Source of the DNA: Chitinophagaceae bacterium
GTDB taxonomy: Bacteria > Bacteroidota > Bacteroidia > Chitinophagales > Chitinophagaceae
Reading direction: 5' to 3'
NCBI GenBank assembly: GCA_014379785.1
Contig: JACMLD010000434.1
Coordinates: 1 to 14,262, forward strand
DNA length: 14,262 bases
In this document: one piece after another, positions 6,821 to 13,354 of the stretch
Layout of the letters: each line of letters starts with the position of its first letter
Numbering within the stretch: position 1 is the stretch's first letter
The notes under the pieces: model-generated
The model's input: the letters and a program-made list of their open reading frames with translations, nothing else
Told to the model about the DNA's origin: nothing
The model's database searches: none
Made by a program: the position numbers and the translations under genes

Positions 6821-7048
6821 ATGATTGCCCATTTAAACCACATCCTGATATTCAAAACGAATATCGATTGTCCTGAGGCACGTGAAAAACTCAGACCTGT
6901 GCTCGACGCTCACTCCGCTATCCGGCAGTGGTCGGTGGATTTGCATGACTGTGATTGCGTATTGAGAGTCATATCCGAAACCTTGAAACCGGACGACATT
7001 ATTGCGATGGCAAATGCTCATGGATTCGAATGCAGCGAACTGGAATAA
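6821..7048 (+). CDS. small HMA-like (ferredoxin-fold) protein lacking the CxxC metal site
   Basis: This 75-residue protein has the length and pattern of a heavy-metal-associated (HMA) domain: strand (HILIFKTNI), helix (CPEAREKLRPVLDAH), the family-like IRQWSVDLHDCDCVLRVIS, then helix and C-terminal strand (DDIIAMANAHGFECSEL). The usual metal-binding GMxCxxC loop is replaced by NIDCPEAR, leaving only C17 there. Other cysteines are C44, C46 and C71. It is therefore unlikely to be an ordinary copper chaperone; a fold-level relative that binds another ligand or a protein partner is more likely. It starts 3 bp after the tetR stop and ends 9 bp before the MFS gene, so it is almost certainly co-expressed with both. 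The fold assignment is from pattern only. Confidence 0.75.
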   Translation: MIAHLNHILIFKTNIDCPEAREKLRPVLDAHSAIRQWSVDLHDCDCVLRVISETLKPDDIIAMANAHGFECSELE

Positions 7049-7057
7049 AAATTAAAG

Positions 7058-8326
7058 ATGAAAAAAGATAAGCAGCCTGGCATTCCATTTACAGGATACC
7101 AAAAATTTGTGGTGGCAATGCTCGCGTTATTGCAGTTCACCATAGTGCTCGACTTTATGGTGCTGTCTCCTCTCGGTGATATTCTGATGAAGTCGCTCGA
7201 CATTACACCGTCTCAGTTTGGACTGGTGGTCTCTTCTTATGCGTTCAGCGCAGGTATATCCGGCATTCTGGCAGCAGGATTCGCAGATAAATACGACCGT
7301 AAAAAATTACTCCTTTTCTTTTATACAGGATTTATTGCAGGTACTTTTTTCTGTGCCATGGCAAACAGTTACTGGATGCTGTTGCTGGCGCGCACGGTCA
7401 CCGGACTGTTTGGTGGAGTAATTGGAGCAGTGTCGATGGCAATCATTACTGATCTGTTCGACATCCGGCAAAGGGGTCGCGTGATTGGCATTGTTCAGAT
7501 GGGCCTCGCGGTGAGTCAGGTACTCGGCATACCTGTTGGTCTGTATTTCGCAAATCTCTGGGGCTGGCATTCATCCTTTCTGATGATTGTATTCCTTTCC
7601 ATATTAATAGGTGTTGCGTTGCTAATCAGGTTGAAACCCGTGAGCGATCATCTAGCGGTGCAGACAGACAAGTCGCCCGTACTACATCTCTTACATACAC
7701 TCGGTAACAAAGAATACCAGGTTGGCTATCTCGCGACTGCCTTTCTTTCCATAGGTGGTTTTATGCTGATGCCCTTTGGCAGCGCCTATGTAATCAATAA
7801 CCTTGGACTTACGCAGGAGGATCTGCCACTGATCTTTATGCTCAGCGGGCTTGCATCGATCATTACCATGCCGATCATTGGGAGACTTGCGGATCGCGTA
7901 GACAGGTACAAACTATTTCTTGCCGGATCGTTGCTTGCGCTGGTGATGATTCTGATATACACGACTTTGCCCAAGGTTCCGCTCTGGCAGGTAGTGGTCG
8001 TAAATATGATCATGTTTGTTGGAATCATGAGCAGAATGATTCCGGCCATCTCACTTACCACCGGCCTGCCGGGTTTGCGTGACCGTGGAGCATTTATGAG
8101 TGTGAATGGTTCGCTGCAGCAAATGGCGGGAGGCTTTGCGGCAGTGTCTGCCGGACTCATCGTTTCGCAACCTGGCAAAGGCGCCCCTTTGCTCCATTAT
8201 AACCGCCTTGGCTGGGTGGTGTGTACGGTCATCGTAATCTGTGCCTGGCTGGTGTATAGAGTGGACAGGCTGGTAAAAGCGCGGGTGGTTATCGCAAATA
8301 CAGAGGCGTCAGAAGTCTCCTCCTGA
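7058..8326 (+). CDS. MFS transporter, DHA1-like drug/metabolite exporter
   Basis: This 422-residue inner-membrane protein has the make-up of a 12-helix major facilitator. TM1 (about 17-39, FVVAMLALLQFTIVLDFMVL) carries an acidic residue, D32. The signature loop 2-3 motif A is GFADKYDRKK (74-83), and its second-half copy IGRLADRVDRYK precedes TM9. Helix 5 holds AVSQVLGIPVGLYFANLWGWHSSF, similar to motif C of proton-driven antiporters and typical of the AraJ/YdhP-like DHA1 exporters. The substrate is unknown. It is the last gene of the tetR cluster, where it would be the effector that expels the compound sensed by TetR. The gene ends inside a GC-rich hairpin. Confidence 0.92.
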   Translation: MKKDKQPGIPFTGYQKFVVAMLALLQFTIVLDFMVLSPLGDILMKSLDITPSQFGLVVSSYAFSAGISGILAAGFADKYDRKKLLLFFYTGFIAGTFFCAMANSYWMLLLARTVTGLFGGVIGAVSMAIITDLFDIRQRGRVIGIVQMGLAVSQVLGIPVGLYFANLWGWHSSFLMIVFLSILIGVALLIRLKPVSDHLAVQTDKSPVLHLLHTLGNKEYQVGYLATAFLSIGGFMLMPFGSAYVINNLGLTQEDLPLIFMLSGLASIITMPIIGRLADRVDRYKLFLAGSLLALVMILIYTTLPKVPLWQVVVVNMIMFVGIMSRMIPAISLTTGLPGLRDRGAFMSVNGSLQQMAGGFAAVSAGLIVSQPGKGAPLLHYNRLGWVVCTVIVICAWLVYRVDRLVKARVVIANTEASEVSS

Positions 8327-8330
8327 CGCC
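8305..8330 (+). terminator. GC-rich hairpin spanning the MFS stop codon
   Basis: GGCGTCAG and CTGACGCC are perfect 8-bp complementary arms around a 10-base loop; the TGA stop (8324-8326) lies in the 3' arm. No T-run follows, so it is not a standard intrinsic terminator, but it could protect the mRNA 3' end or act with the next hairpin. Confidence 0.4.
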
Positions 8331-8336
8331 CCCTCG

Positions 8337-8359
8337 AAAAGGTCTTAAATTAAAGACCT
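8337..8359 (-). terminator. hairpin terminator downstream of the DUF4136 lipoprotein gene
   Basis: On the minus strand AGGTCTT and AAGACCT form a 7-bp stem with a 6-base loop, followed by TTT. It lies 25 bp past the DUF4136 stop, between convergent genes. A smaller hairpin (ACCG/CGGT, then TTTTT) overlaps that stop codon at about 8368-8384. On the plus strand the same 7-bp hairpin could help end the MFS transcript. Confidence 0.5.
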
Positions 8360-8383
8360 GATTTATCCAAAAACCGTCCCCGG

Positions 8384-8962
8384 TTATTTTCTGGCAACGT
8401 CAAATTTTCTCATGATTGCCTTTACATAACTCTGAATCTCGTCGTTGGTCATGCGCCGGCTGTTCACTTCTTCGGTTGTCCAGCCCTGCCATACAGTTCT
8501 GTCTGTCTGGGCATCTGTCATGGTGATGGTTAATGTGCCTTCACGAACAGGTACATTATAATTTTCATAGCCCAGAAACTGTGATGGGTAGTAGATGGTA
8601 CCGTAACGGCGGGTATAAGGATTGTAAAACACGCGCGAGTAAGACTGGCTGTAAACTGGTTCGCTTTGTTTCCTGTTGGCCCGCTCTACGAGTACATCAT
8701 AGTTTACCAGGACATCAGGATTGGATTTCACCTCTCGCAAGCCAATCTTTTCAAGTTCATTTGCAACGGCATTGTGCACGTTCTGACCTTCGAGTCCGGA
8801 AGCTTTGCCATCTTCTTTCTCATGGTCGATCCATGCAAAAGTGCGGTACTTACCAAAATCGGTATTGCTGTCTTTTTCGATATGGGCAGTTGGCGAACAA
8901 CTTACCAGCATAAATGTCGCTATGATCAAACTGCCTAAAATTGCAAGGCTCGTCGTCTTCAT
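8384..8962 (-). CDS. DUF4136 family lipoprotein
   Basis: This 192-residue envelope protein has a lipoprotein signal peptide (hydrophobic residues 5-20, lipobox LVSC with C22). It matches the DUF4136 pattern: an early DFGKYRTFAWI block (about 35-45), LEKIGLREVKSNPDVLVNY in the middle, an aromatic segment with many Tyr residues, then GTLTITMTDAQTDRTVWQGW near the end and a C-terminal helix with IMRKF. The biochemical role of the family is unknown. An AGGAG Shine-Dalgarno upstream fixes the start. It appears monocistronic: a terminator for the upstream operon lies at 9007-9027 and its own hairpins lie downstream. I could not find a convincing promoter in the short gap. Confidence 0.85.
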   Translation of the reverse strand: MKTTSLAILGSLIIATFMLVSCSPTAHIEKDSNTDFGKYRTFAWIDHEKEDGKASGLEGQNVHNAVANELEKIGLREVKSNPDVLVNYDVLVERANRKQSEPVYSQSYSRVFYNPYTRRYGTIYYPSQFLGYENYNVPVREGTLTITMTDAQTDRTVWQGWTTEEVNSRRMTNDEIQSYVKAIMRKFDVARK

Positions 8963-8968
8963 AATTTG

Positions 8969-8973
8969 CTCCT
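8969..8973 (-). promoter_or_regulatory. Shine-Dalgarno of the DUF4136 gene
   Basis: AGGAG on the minus strand lies 6 bases before the ATG at 8962. Few genes here have such a clear SD, so it supports both this start and efficient translation. Confidence 0.6.
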
Positions 8974-9006
8974 TTTTTTGTTTAATTGTTACTCTATATA
9001 AACGAC

Positions 9007-9027
9007 AAAAAGTGAGCCCCGCTTACT
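9007..9027 (-). terminator. intrinsic terminator of the DUF4442-MBL operon
   Basis: Read on the minus strand, AGTAAGC and GCTCACT pair over 7 bp (one G-U) around GGG, and the stem runs into a TTTT tract. It lies 42 bp beyond the MBL stop codon and ahead of the DUF4136 gene. Confidence 0.65.
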
Positions 9028-9069
9028 AAAAAGATGTGAAAGTTTGGTGAAGGGAATGTGAAAACGCTC

Positions 9070-10470
9070 TTAAACTGAGTGAGTTGTGTGTCGCTCAGGA
9101 ATTTCAACGTCTTTGAAGCCTTTTTTCATCAAACGCTGCTGAAATTGCTGCTGCACATCATATTCGCCATGTACCAGAAAAAGTTTCTGCACCTGGTTCG
9201 GATCCTGGCAGGCGAGCCATTGCGAAAGATCTTCAAAGTCACCGTGCGCGCTCATGCTTCTGATGGCACCAATCTCTGCATGGACCTCATGAAGCACTCC
9301 GAAAATCTTCACTTCTTTGGCACCTGCCATGAGTCTGCCGCCGAGAGAATTTGGTTCGCAATAGCCAGTCATAAGAATCGTATTGCGGCTGTTCTCTATA
9401 TTATTGCTGATATGATGTTTGATTCTTCCTGCGTCTGCCATGCCACTTGCCGAAATGATTACGCATGGCCCGTTTCTAAAGTTTAGCATCTTGGACTCTT
9501 CCACGCTTTTGATATATTTCAGTCCGCGAAATGAAAATGGATCATTGTCCGTCTCCATCAGCTTTTGAATGCTTTTGTTGAAATTGCCGGGAAAGCGTTT
9601 GATTACTTCGGTTGCTTCTACACTCAGCGGACTATCGACAAAATACTCCAGTTCAGGCAAGCGCCTTTCTACTTCGAGCTGATTCAATGCAAAAAGAATT
9701 TCCTGCGTGCGCCCTACGCTGAAGGCAGGTAAAATCAGTTTACCTTTTTTCTGCAGACAGGATTTCTCAATCCATTGCAGCAGAATATCGGGCGTGGTCA
9801 GATGCATATCGTGCAAACTGTTGCCATAAGTGGATTCTATCAGGATGACATCTGCCTGGGGAAAGTCGGAAGGAGATTTTAATATGATATCGCGGTATCT
9901 GCCAATGTCGCCGCTGAAAGTAATACGGTGTTGTTTTGCGCCATCTGTGATGCGCAGGTTTACGGCAGCACTTCCAATGATATGTCCTGCATCTGTGAAG
10001 AGCACTTCCACAAACTCATCCACCCGGTACCATTCTCCGTATTCAACACCATGAAAAGCTTGCAGAGACGCCATTGCATCTTCTGTGGTATAAAGCGGTT
10101 TGAGATAGGGAAGTCCTTCGGCCGCTCTTCTTTTGTTTACATATTTTACGTCACCCTCCTGTATGCCGGCAGAGTCTTCAAGCAGAATGGCCGTGAGATC
10201 TTTTGTAGCCGGTGTGCAAAAAATATTTCCTCTGAATCCGTCCTTCACCAGTTTTGGAATCAGACCGCTGTGATCTATATGTGCATGTGACAGGATCAGT
10301 GCACTCACTTCTTCAGGTTCGAAGCCCCAGTGTCTGTTGAGCATATCGGTCTCTTTTCCCATGCCCTGAAACATGCCGCAATCAAGCAGGTATTTCTTGC
10401 CGTTGGAAAGGCTGAGCAGGTGTTTTGATCCTGTTACTGTTCTTGCCGCACCGTGAAATGAAATCGTCAT
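9070..10470 (-). CDS. beta-CASP metallo-beta-lactamase-fold RNase-like protein
   Basis: This 466-residue protein has the architecture of the CPSF73-like beta-CASP nucleases (COG1236 type), which are cytoplasmic zinc-dependent RNA-processing enzymes. The MBL half has SHAHIDHSG with H62, H64, D66 and H67, then H163 in DAGHIIGSA and D188 in SGDIG, a full zinc site. E212 in IESTYG is beta-CASP motif A. PAFSVGRTQEIL, YFVDSPLSVEAT, the SASGMADAGRIKHH block and TGYCEPNSLGGRLM are typical of this group, and H434 in LVHGEYD provides the last ligand. No extra KH domain is present. It follows a DUF4442 gene by 18 bp. RNA cleavage is inferred from the family; the in vivo substrate is unknown. Confidence 0.92.
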   Translation of the reverse strand: MTISFHGAARTVTGSKHLLSLSNGKKYLLDCGMFQGMGKETDMLNRHWGFEPEEVSALILSHAHIDHSGLIPKLVKDGFRGNIFCTPATKDLTAILLEDSAGIQEGDVKYVNKRRAAEGLPYLKPLYTTEDAMASLQAFHGVEYGEWYRVDEFVEVLFTDAGHIIGSAAVNLRITDGAKQHRITFSGDIGRYRDIILKSPSDFPQADVILIESTYGNSLHDMHLTTPDILLQWIEKSCLQKKGKLILPAFSVGRTQEILFALNQLEVERRLPELEYFVDSPLSVEATEVIKRFPGNFNKSIQKLMETDNDPFSFRGLKYIKSVEESKMLNFRNGPCVIISASGMADAGRIKHHISNNIENSRNTILMTGYCEPNSLGGRLMAGAKEVKIFGVLHEVHAEIGAIRSMSAHGDFEDLSQWLACQDPNQVQKLFLVHGEYDVQQQFQQRLMKKGFKDVEIPERHTTHSV

Positions 10471-10488
10471 ATGGTTATTTTGACTAAG

Positions 10489-10974
10489 TTAACTTCTTGC
10501 TTTAAAGGACCAGGTTATAAAAAGTTCAGATACAATTTCGCCTGCGGCATTTCTTCCCACCGTCTTTGCTCTTACTGTTTGGGCCTCACGCGTCTCAATC
10601 GCCCTTTCTATCGCCATTCTGAACACATCGCCATCTTCGCAGACAAAGATCGTTTTTCCAATGGCTTTCTTGAAATATTCAGATTCAACTTTTACCACCA
10701 GCATCGCAACGGCCGGTTTTCTTTTGTACAGATGTGCCATGGCAAGCGCGCCAGTACTTAACTCCCCAGCCATCGACAGACATGCAAAATAGGTGGATTT
10801 AAAAGGGTTCTGCGAAAACCATTTATAAGGGACCGATACCTCGCACCTGTGTTCATTTGCCCTTATTATTCTTACTCCCGCAAAATAAGCGCTGGGTAGT
10901 TTGAAAAACAAGAACAGTCTTATCTTCAATTTATTATTCAGAAGGCTGACAAACTGAGCCGTACCTGCAGACAT
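10489..10974 (-). CDS. DUF4442 hotdog-fold thioesterase-like protein
   Basis: This 161-residue protein fits the DUF4442 family, whose members are predicted to have the hotdog thioesterase fold. Visible features are the N-terminal helix region with KLKIRLFLFFKLPSAYFAGVRI, a VPYKWFSQNPFKSTYFACLSMAGELSTGALAMAH block corresponding to the central hotdog helix and its flanks, and later strands including AVAMLVVKVESEYFKKA and EIVSELFITWSFKAR. No catalytic residue can be assigned with confidence and the acyl substrate is unknown. It is upstream of, and very likely co-transcribed with, the MBL-fold nuclease, though no functional link is evident. There is no Shine-Dalgarno, but the ATG at 10974 is the first in frame after the terminator of the preceding operon. 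Confidence 0.8.
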   Translation of the reverse strand: MSAGTAQFVSLLNNKLKIRLFLFFKLPSAYFAGVRIIRANEHRCEVSVPYKWFSQNPFKSTYFACLSMAGELSTGALAMAHLYKRKPAVAMLVVKVESEYFKKAIGKTIFVCEDGDVFRMAIERAIETREAQTVRAKTVGRNAAGEIVSELFITWSFKARS

Positions 10975-11011
10975 TGAAATCTATTTATCTTACAATATAG
11001 TCAAGTTAAAC

Positions 11012-11038
11012 AAAAAGCCCCCCGTAAAACGGAGGGCT
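11012..11038 (-). terminator. intrinsic terminator of the ferritin-like gene pair
   Basis: On the minus strand AGCCCTCCGT and ACGGGGGGCT pair over 10 positions (one mismatch) around a TTT loop, then a TTTT run follows. It is 20 bp downstream of the 283-residue ferritin-like gene. Confidence 0.88.
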
Positions 11039-11058
11039 GGACATACGAAAATAGAAAC

Positions 11059-11910
11059 CTAAGGAGCTATAAACGGATCAACAATTGCCAATACCTGTGC
11101 TTTTGTTAGTGGTTCGTCAAATGCTTCAGAAGCCGCATTTGCAGAAATTGATTTACCATTGATATTGACTATTTCAATACCAGCCTGGTTTGTCAGTTCT
11201 TCGCCATTGTAACTTGCCTGTACAGATGGCCCGATGCCACTGTCTTTTCCGGTAATCCATGGTTTTACATCACCGAAAGCATTTGCCTTGCGCATCTGTC
11301 TGATATGTGCAGCATGCCTGGCTTCGACTGAGTGAATATTCAAAGCAGCCGTAAGCACGTCTCCGCCTTTTACTATTTCAGCAGCACGGCCCTTGTAGGC
11401 TCTTACGCCTGTGTCTTCAAAAGTCTGCGCTACAGCAAGAAACAATGCATAGCTGGTAAATACATCTTTAAAAGGACCATTGCCTGCACCTTTCGCACCA
11501 GAAAAATCAAATTTCGGTTTTGCCACGGGTGCGCCGCCTGCTCCCGTTATAGCTGTCCTGAGAAAGTTTACGTGGGCTGTCTCATGACCACCGATGGTCT
11601 GTATGGCTGCCGCAGGTGCTCCTGCAGGTATCAGGGCCGTGCCTTTTGCGATGCCCATTGCATAAAATTCGGCTTCGAGATATTCTAACGTCAATGCATA
11701 ATTGAGAATTTCCACAACCGTATCATTGAGGCCTTTTTCACCAGCGTATGATTTCTTAAACAAGCCTCCCAGTGCAACCGGAATGGCTGCCAGCGATATC
11801 TTGCCGGCAAGGTTGCCAAAATTTCTCAGCGCACTTCTGCGTGTATCCATCCTGTCGTAAACTTCAGGATCCACTTTTTCTATCTCGTGTAATATATTTG
11901 GAATGTTCAT
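11059..11910 (-). CDS. ferritin-like domain protein with Tat-like N-terminus
   Basis: This 283-residue protein carries a four-helix-bundle ferritin-like domain (Ferritin_2 type). Possible di-iron ligands follow the usual order: E76 and E79 (LEYLEAEFY), E110-x-x-H113 (GHETAH), E165 (TFEDTGVRAY), and E196-x-x-H199 (SVEARH). The N-terminus has TRRSALR at 23-29, close to the Tat motif but with Ala for Phe, then a hydrophobic segment at about 36-51, suggesting Tat export or membrane anchoring. It is the second gene of a pair with a shorter paralogue 20 bp upstream. Such proteins are common in Bacteroidota envelopes; iron oxidation is plausible from the ligands but untested, and it need not form a ferritin cage. 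Confidence 0.85.
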   Translation of the reverse strand: MNIPNILHEIEKVDPEVYDRMDTRRSALRNFGNLAGKISLAAIPVALGGLFKKSYAGEKGLNDTVVEILNYALTLEYLEAEFYAMGIAKGTALIPAGAPAAAIQTIGGHETAHVNFLRTAITGAGGAPVAKPKFDFSGAKGAGNGPFKDVFTSYALFLAVAQTFEDTGVRAYKGRAAEIVKGGDVLTAALNIHSVEARHAAHIRQMRKANAFGDVKPWITGKDSGIGPSVQASYNGEELTNQAGIEIVNINGKSISANAASEAFDEPLTKAQVLAIVDPFIAP

Positions 11911-11930
11911 GTCTGATTTTTTAAGTTTGA

Positions 11931-12602
11931 TTAAGAAGTAGGCAGGTTACTGGCGTTGATCTTTGTTTTGATATAGGTACCCGCAATCGCCAGGACCTCG
12001 TTGGGAGTCCGGCTCTTATCGAGTCCATTGACGTCTATCACAGTATTGTCTGCAAAGCTGCCATTGCTGATCAGGTCGCGTATATATGCGGCATGTCTTG
12101 CTTCTACCGAAACAATCTTGCCTGCGAGAACCAGGTAATCCGGACTTTTAATCAACTTTCCTGCACCATTGTATGCAGATACACCAAGGTCTTCAAAGGC
12201 CTTCGCAGTAGCAAGCACGCTGTCGCGGCTGCCGAAATTGATGGATGAGAAATTTACCTCCAGGCCAGGTATTGCCATGTTTCCAAGAGCGTTTTTGAAA
12301 AACTCGCGGTGAGCCACTTCATGATCTCTGATGTCGGTCAGCAATGCGGTTTCAGCAGCGCTTATACCAGAATACTGTGTCATGATAACCTGCGTGTAGA
12401 AAGCGGCTTCAAGCTGTTCTAACGCATATGCATAGTTGAGAATCCCGATATCGTCGCTGCCAAGATTGACACCATCGCTGGAGTTGTTGTCATCTTTATT
12501 GCAGGCCGCAGCAATTACGAGCCCTGATGCGAGACCAGCATACCCGAAAAATTTGCGCCGGGATAAAGGCTGGATAATAAGCTCCTCATTTAATTTTGAC
12601 AT
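11931..12602 (-). CDS. ferritin-like domain Tat lipoprotein
   Basis: This 223-residue protein begins with a clear twin-arginine motif SRRKFFG (14-20), a hydrophobic segment (22-32) and a lipobox-like AAAC with C34, followed by an Asn/Asp/Ser-rich linker. It should therefore be exported folded and lipid-anchored. The ferritin-like domain keeps all ligand positions of its neighbour: E62 and E65 (LEQLEAAFY), E95-x-x-H98 (DHEVAH), E137 (AFEDLGVSAY), E167-x-x-H170 (SVEARH). Tat export fits a protein that takes up its metal in the cytoplasm. It is the first gene of the pair, sharing the terminator at 11012-11038. No -7 box is obvious upstream; a duplication origin for the two genes is inferred from their similarity. 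Confidence 0.88.
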   Translation of the reverse strand: MSKLNEELIIQPLSRRKFFGYAGLASGLVIAAACNKDDNNSSDGVNLGSDDIGILNYAYALEQLEAAFYTQVIMTQYSGISAAETALLTDIRDHEVAHREFFKNALGNMAIPGLEVNFSSINFGSRDSVLATAKAFEDLGVSAYNGAGKLIKSPDYLVLAGKIVSVEARHAAYIRDLISNGSFADNTVIDVNGLDKSRTPNEVLAIAGTYIKTKINASNLPTS

Positions 12603-12727
12603 AGATTTTTTTTTGATGGTTATAGATTAGCACGCTTATAAAGGGCAATCAACTACTCGTCACCAGTTACGGGAAGGGGAGAAATCCAGATTGCAAGAGT
12701 TGACATTAAAAAAATTTAATGATAAAC

Positions 12728-12742
12728 TACCACAATGTGGTA
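12728..12742. promoter_or_regulatory. perfect 15-bp palindrome, operator candidate
   Basis: TACCACAATGTGGTA has two perfect 7-bp arms around a single A. It lies between divergent transcription units and directly abuts the -33 TTG of the promoter for the 164-residue protein. No regulator is encoded next to it in the window. Confidence 0.5.
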
Positions 12743-12772
12743 TTGCCGGTTATGGCCCATCGTTCTATCTTG
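12743..12772 (+). promoter_or_regulatory. promoter of the 164-residue protein gene
   Basis: TTG at 12743-12745 and TATCTTG at 12766-12772 are 20 bp apart. This fits the Bacteroidota promoter layout, with one T fewer than the TAnnTTTG consensus. The expected leader is about 30-35 nt. Confidence 0.5.
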
Positions 12773-12813
12773 CAGCCCAGTTACACATTAACCATTAATC
12801 AAATTTTAATTCT

Positions 12814-13308
12814 ATGGCAACTGAAAAAAGAAGTCGGGAACAATTACCTCTCAGAGAAGAAAAGCCGAAACATGCATTGTATATAGATTCAAGCTTTTTC
12901 TTTCCCGCTGACAGCAGCGACGGCTATACAGACGATTATCAGAGTGGTCGTTATACAAATGTTGGAGACAGGACACTGCAGGCAGCAATTCCTTTGCCGG
13001 TTGGCGCAGACATCAGCACATTGACGATCTATTATAAGAACACCAGCGATTCTCCGATGCAGGTAGCATTTCTCAGAAAAAGCATTGATCACCATTGTCC
13101 ATCTGGCGAGGTGGAAGTGTCGCTCGACAGTTGCCCTCCGGGTTCTTCAGTGCCCGATGACTACCTTGAAAAAGAAATCAATCACTTTGATTTAAGCGGA
13201 GTGATACAGGATAAGTATCTGTATTTTCTTCAGATATTCAACACAGGAAAAATAGATGACAAGCAGTGGAGAACATTGCGAGGCATCCGCATCGTATATC
13301 AATATTAA
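12814..13308 (+). CDS. hypothetical protein, probably beta-rich
   Basis: I do not recognise this 164-residue protein. It has no signal peptide or membrane segment. The first 20 residues are charged and probably disordered (EKRSREQLPLREEKPK). Alternating hydrophobic stretches follow: ALYIDSSFFFP, LQAAIPLPVGADISTLTIYYKN, MQVAFLRKS, LYFLQIF and RGIRIVYQY, which suggests a beta-sandwich. H93, H94 and C95, with C107, could form a metal or disulfide site, but this is only a possibility. It has its own promoter, an adjacent palindrome and a strong terminator, so it is a single-gene unit divergent from the ferritin-like pair. The ATG at 12814 is the first in frame and follows an A/T-rich leader; codon use looks like that of its neighbours. 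Confidence 0.75.
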   Translation: MATEKRSREQLPLREEKPKHALYIDSSFFFPADSSDGYTDDYQSGRYTNVGDRTLQAAIPLPVGADISTLTIYYKNTSDSPMQVAFLRKSIDHHCPSGEVEVSLDSCPPGSSVPDDYLEKEINHFDLSGVIQDKYLYFLQIFNTGKIDDKQWRTLRGIRIVYQY

Positions 13309-13326
13309 GGACGGTTCATTGGATAC

Positions 13327-13354
13327 AAACCTCCGGTTCGCCGGGGGTTTTTTT
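13327..13354 (+). terminator. intrinsic terminator of the 164-residue protein gene
   Basis: AAACCTCCGG and CCGGGGGTTT pair over 10 bp (one U-G) with a stable TTCG tetraloop and run into seven T residues. It begins 18 bp after the stop codon. It slightly overlaps the stop of the convergent lysA gene and could act weakly in that direction too, since the minus strand continues TTTGTATCC. Confidence 0.92.

Noticed and set aside
10975..11010. TATATTG as a promoter -7 box for the DUF4442-MBL operon
   Set aside because: One T is missing and no TTG lies at the proper 19-21 bp distance; the nearest TTTTTG belongs to the terminator of the upstream operon.
12705..12720. ATTAAA/TTTAAT inverted repeat with an AAAA centre
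   Set aside because: It is made only of A and T, forms a weak stem and is expected by chance in an AT-rich intergenic gap.
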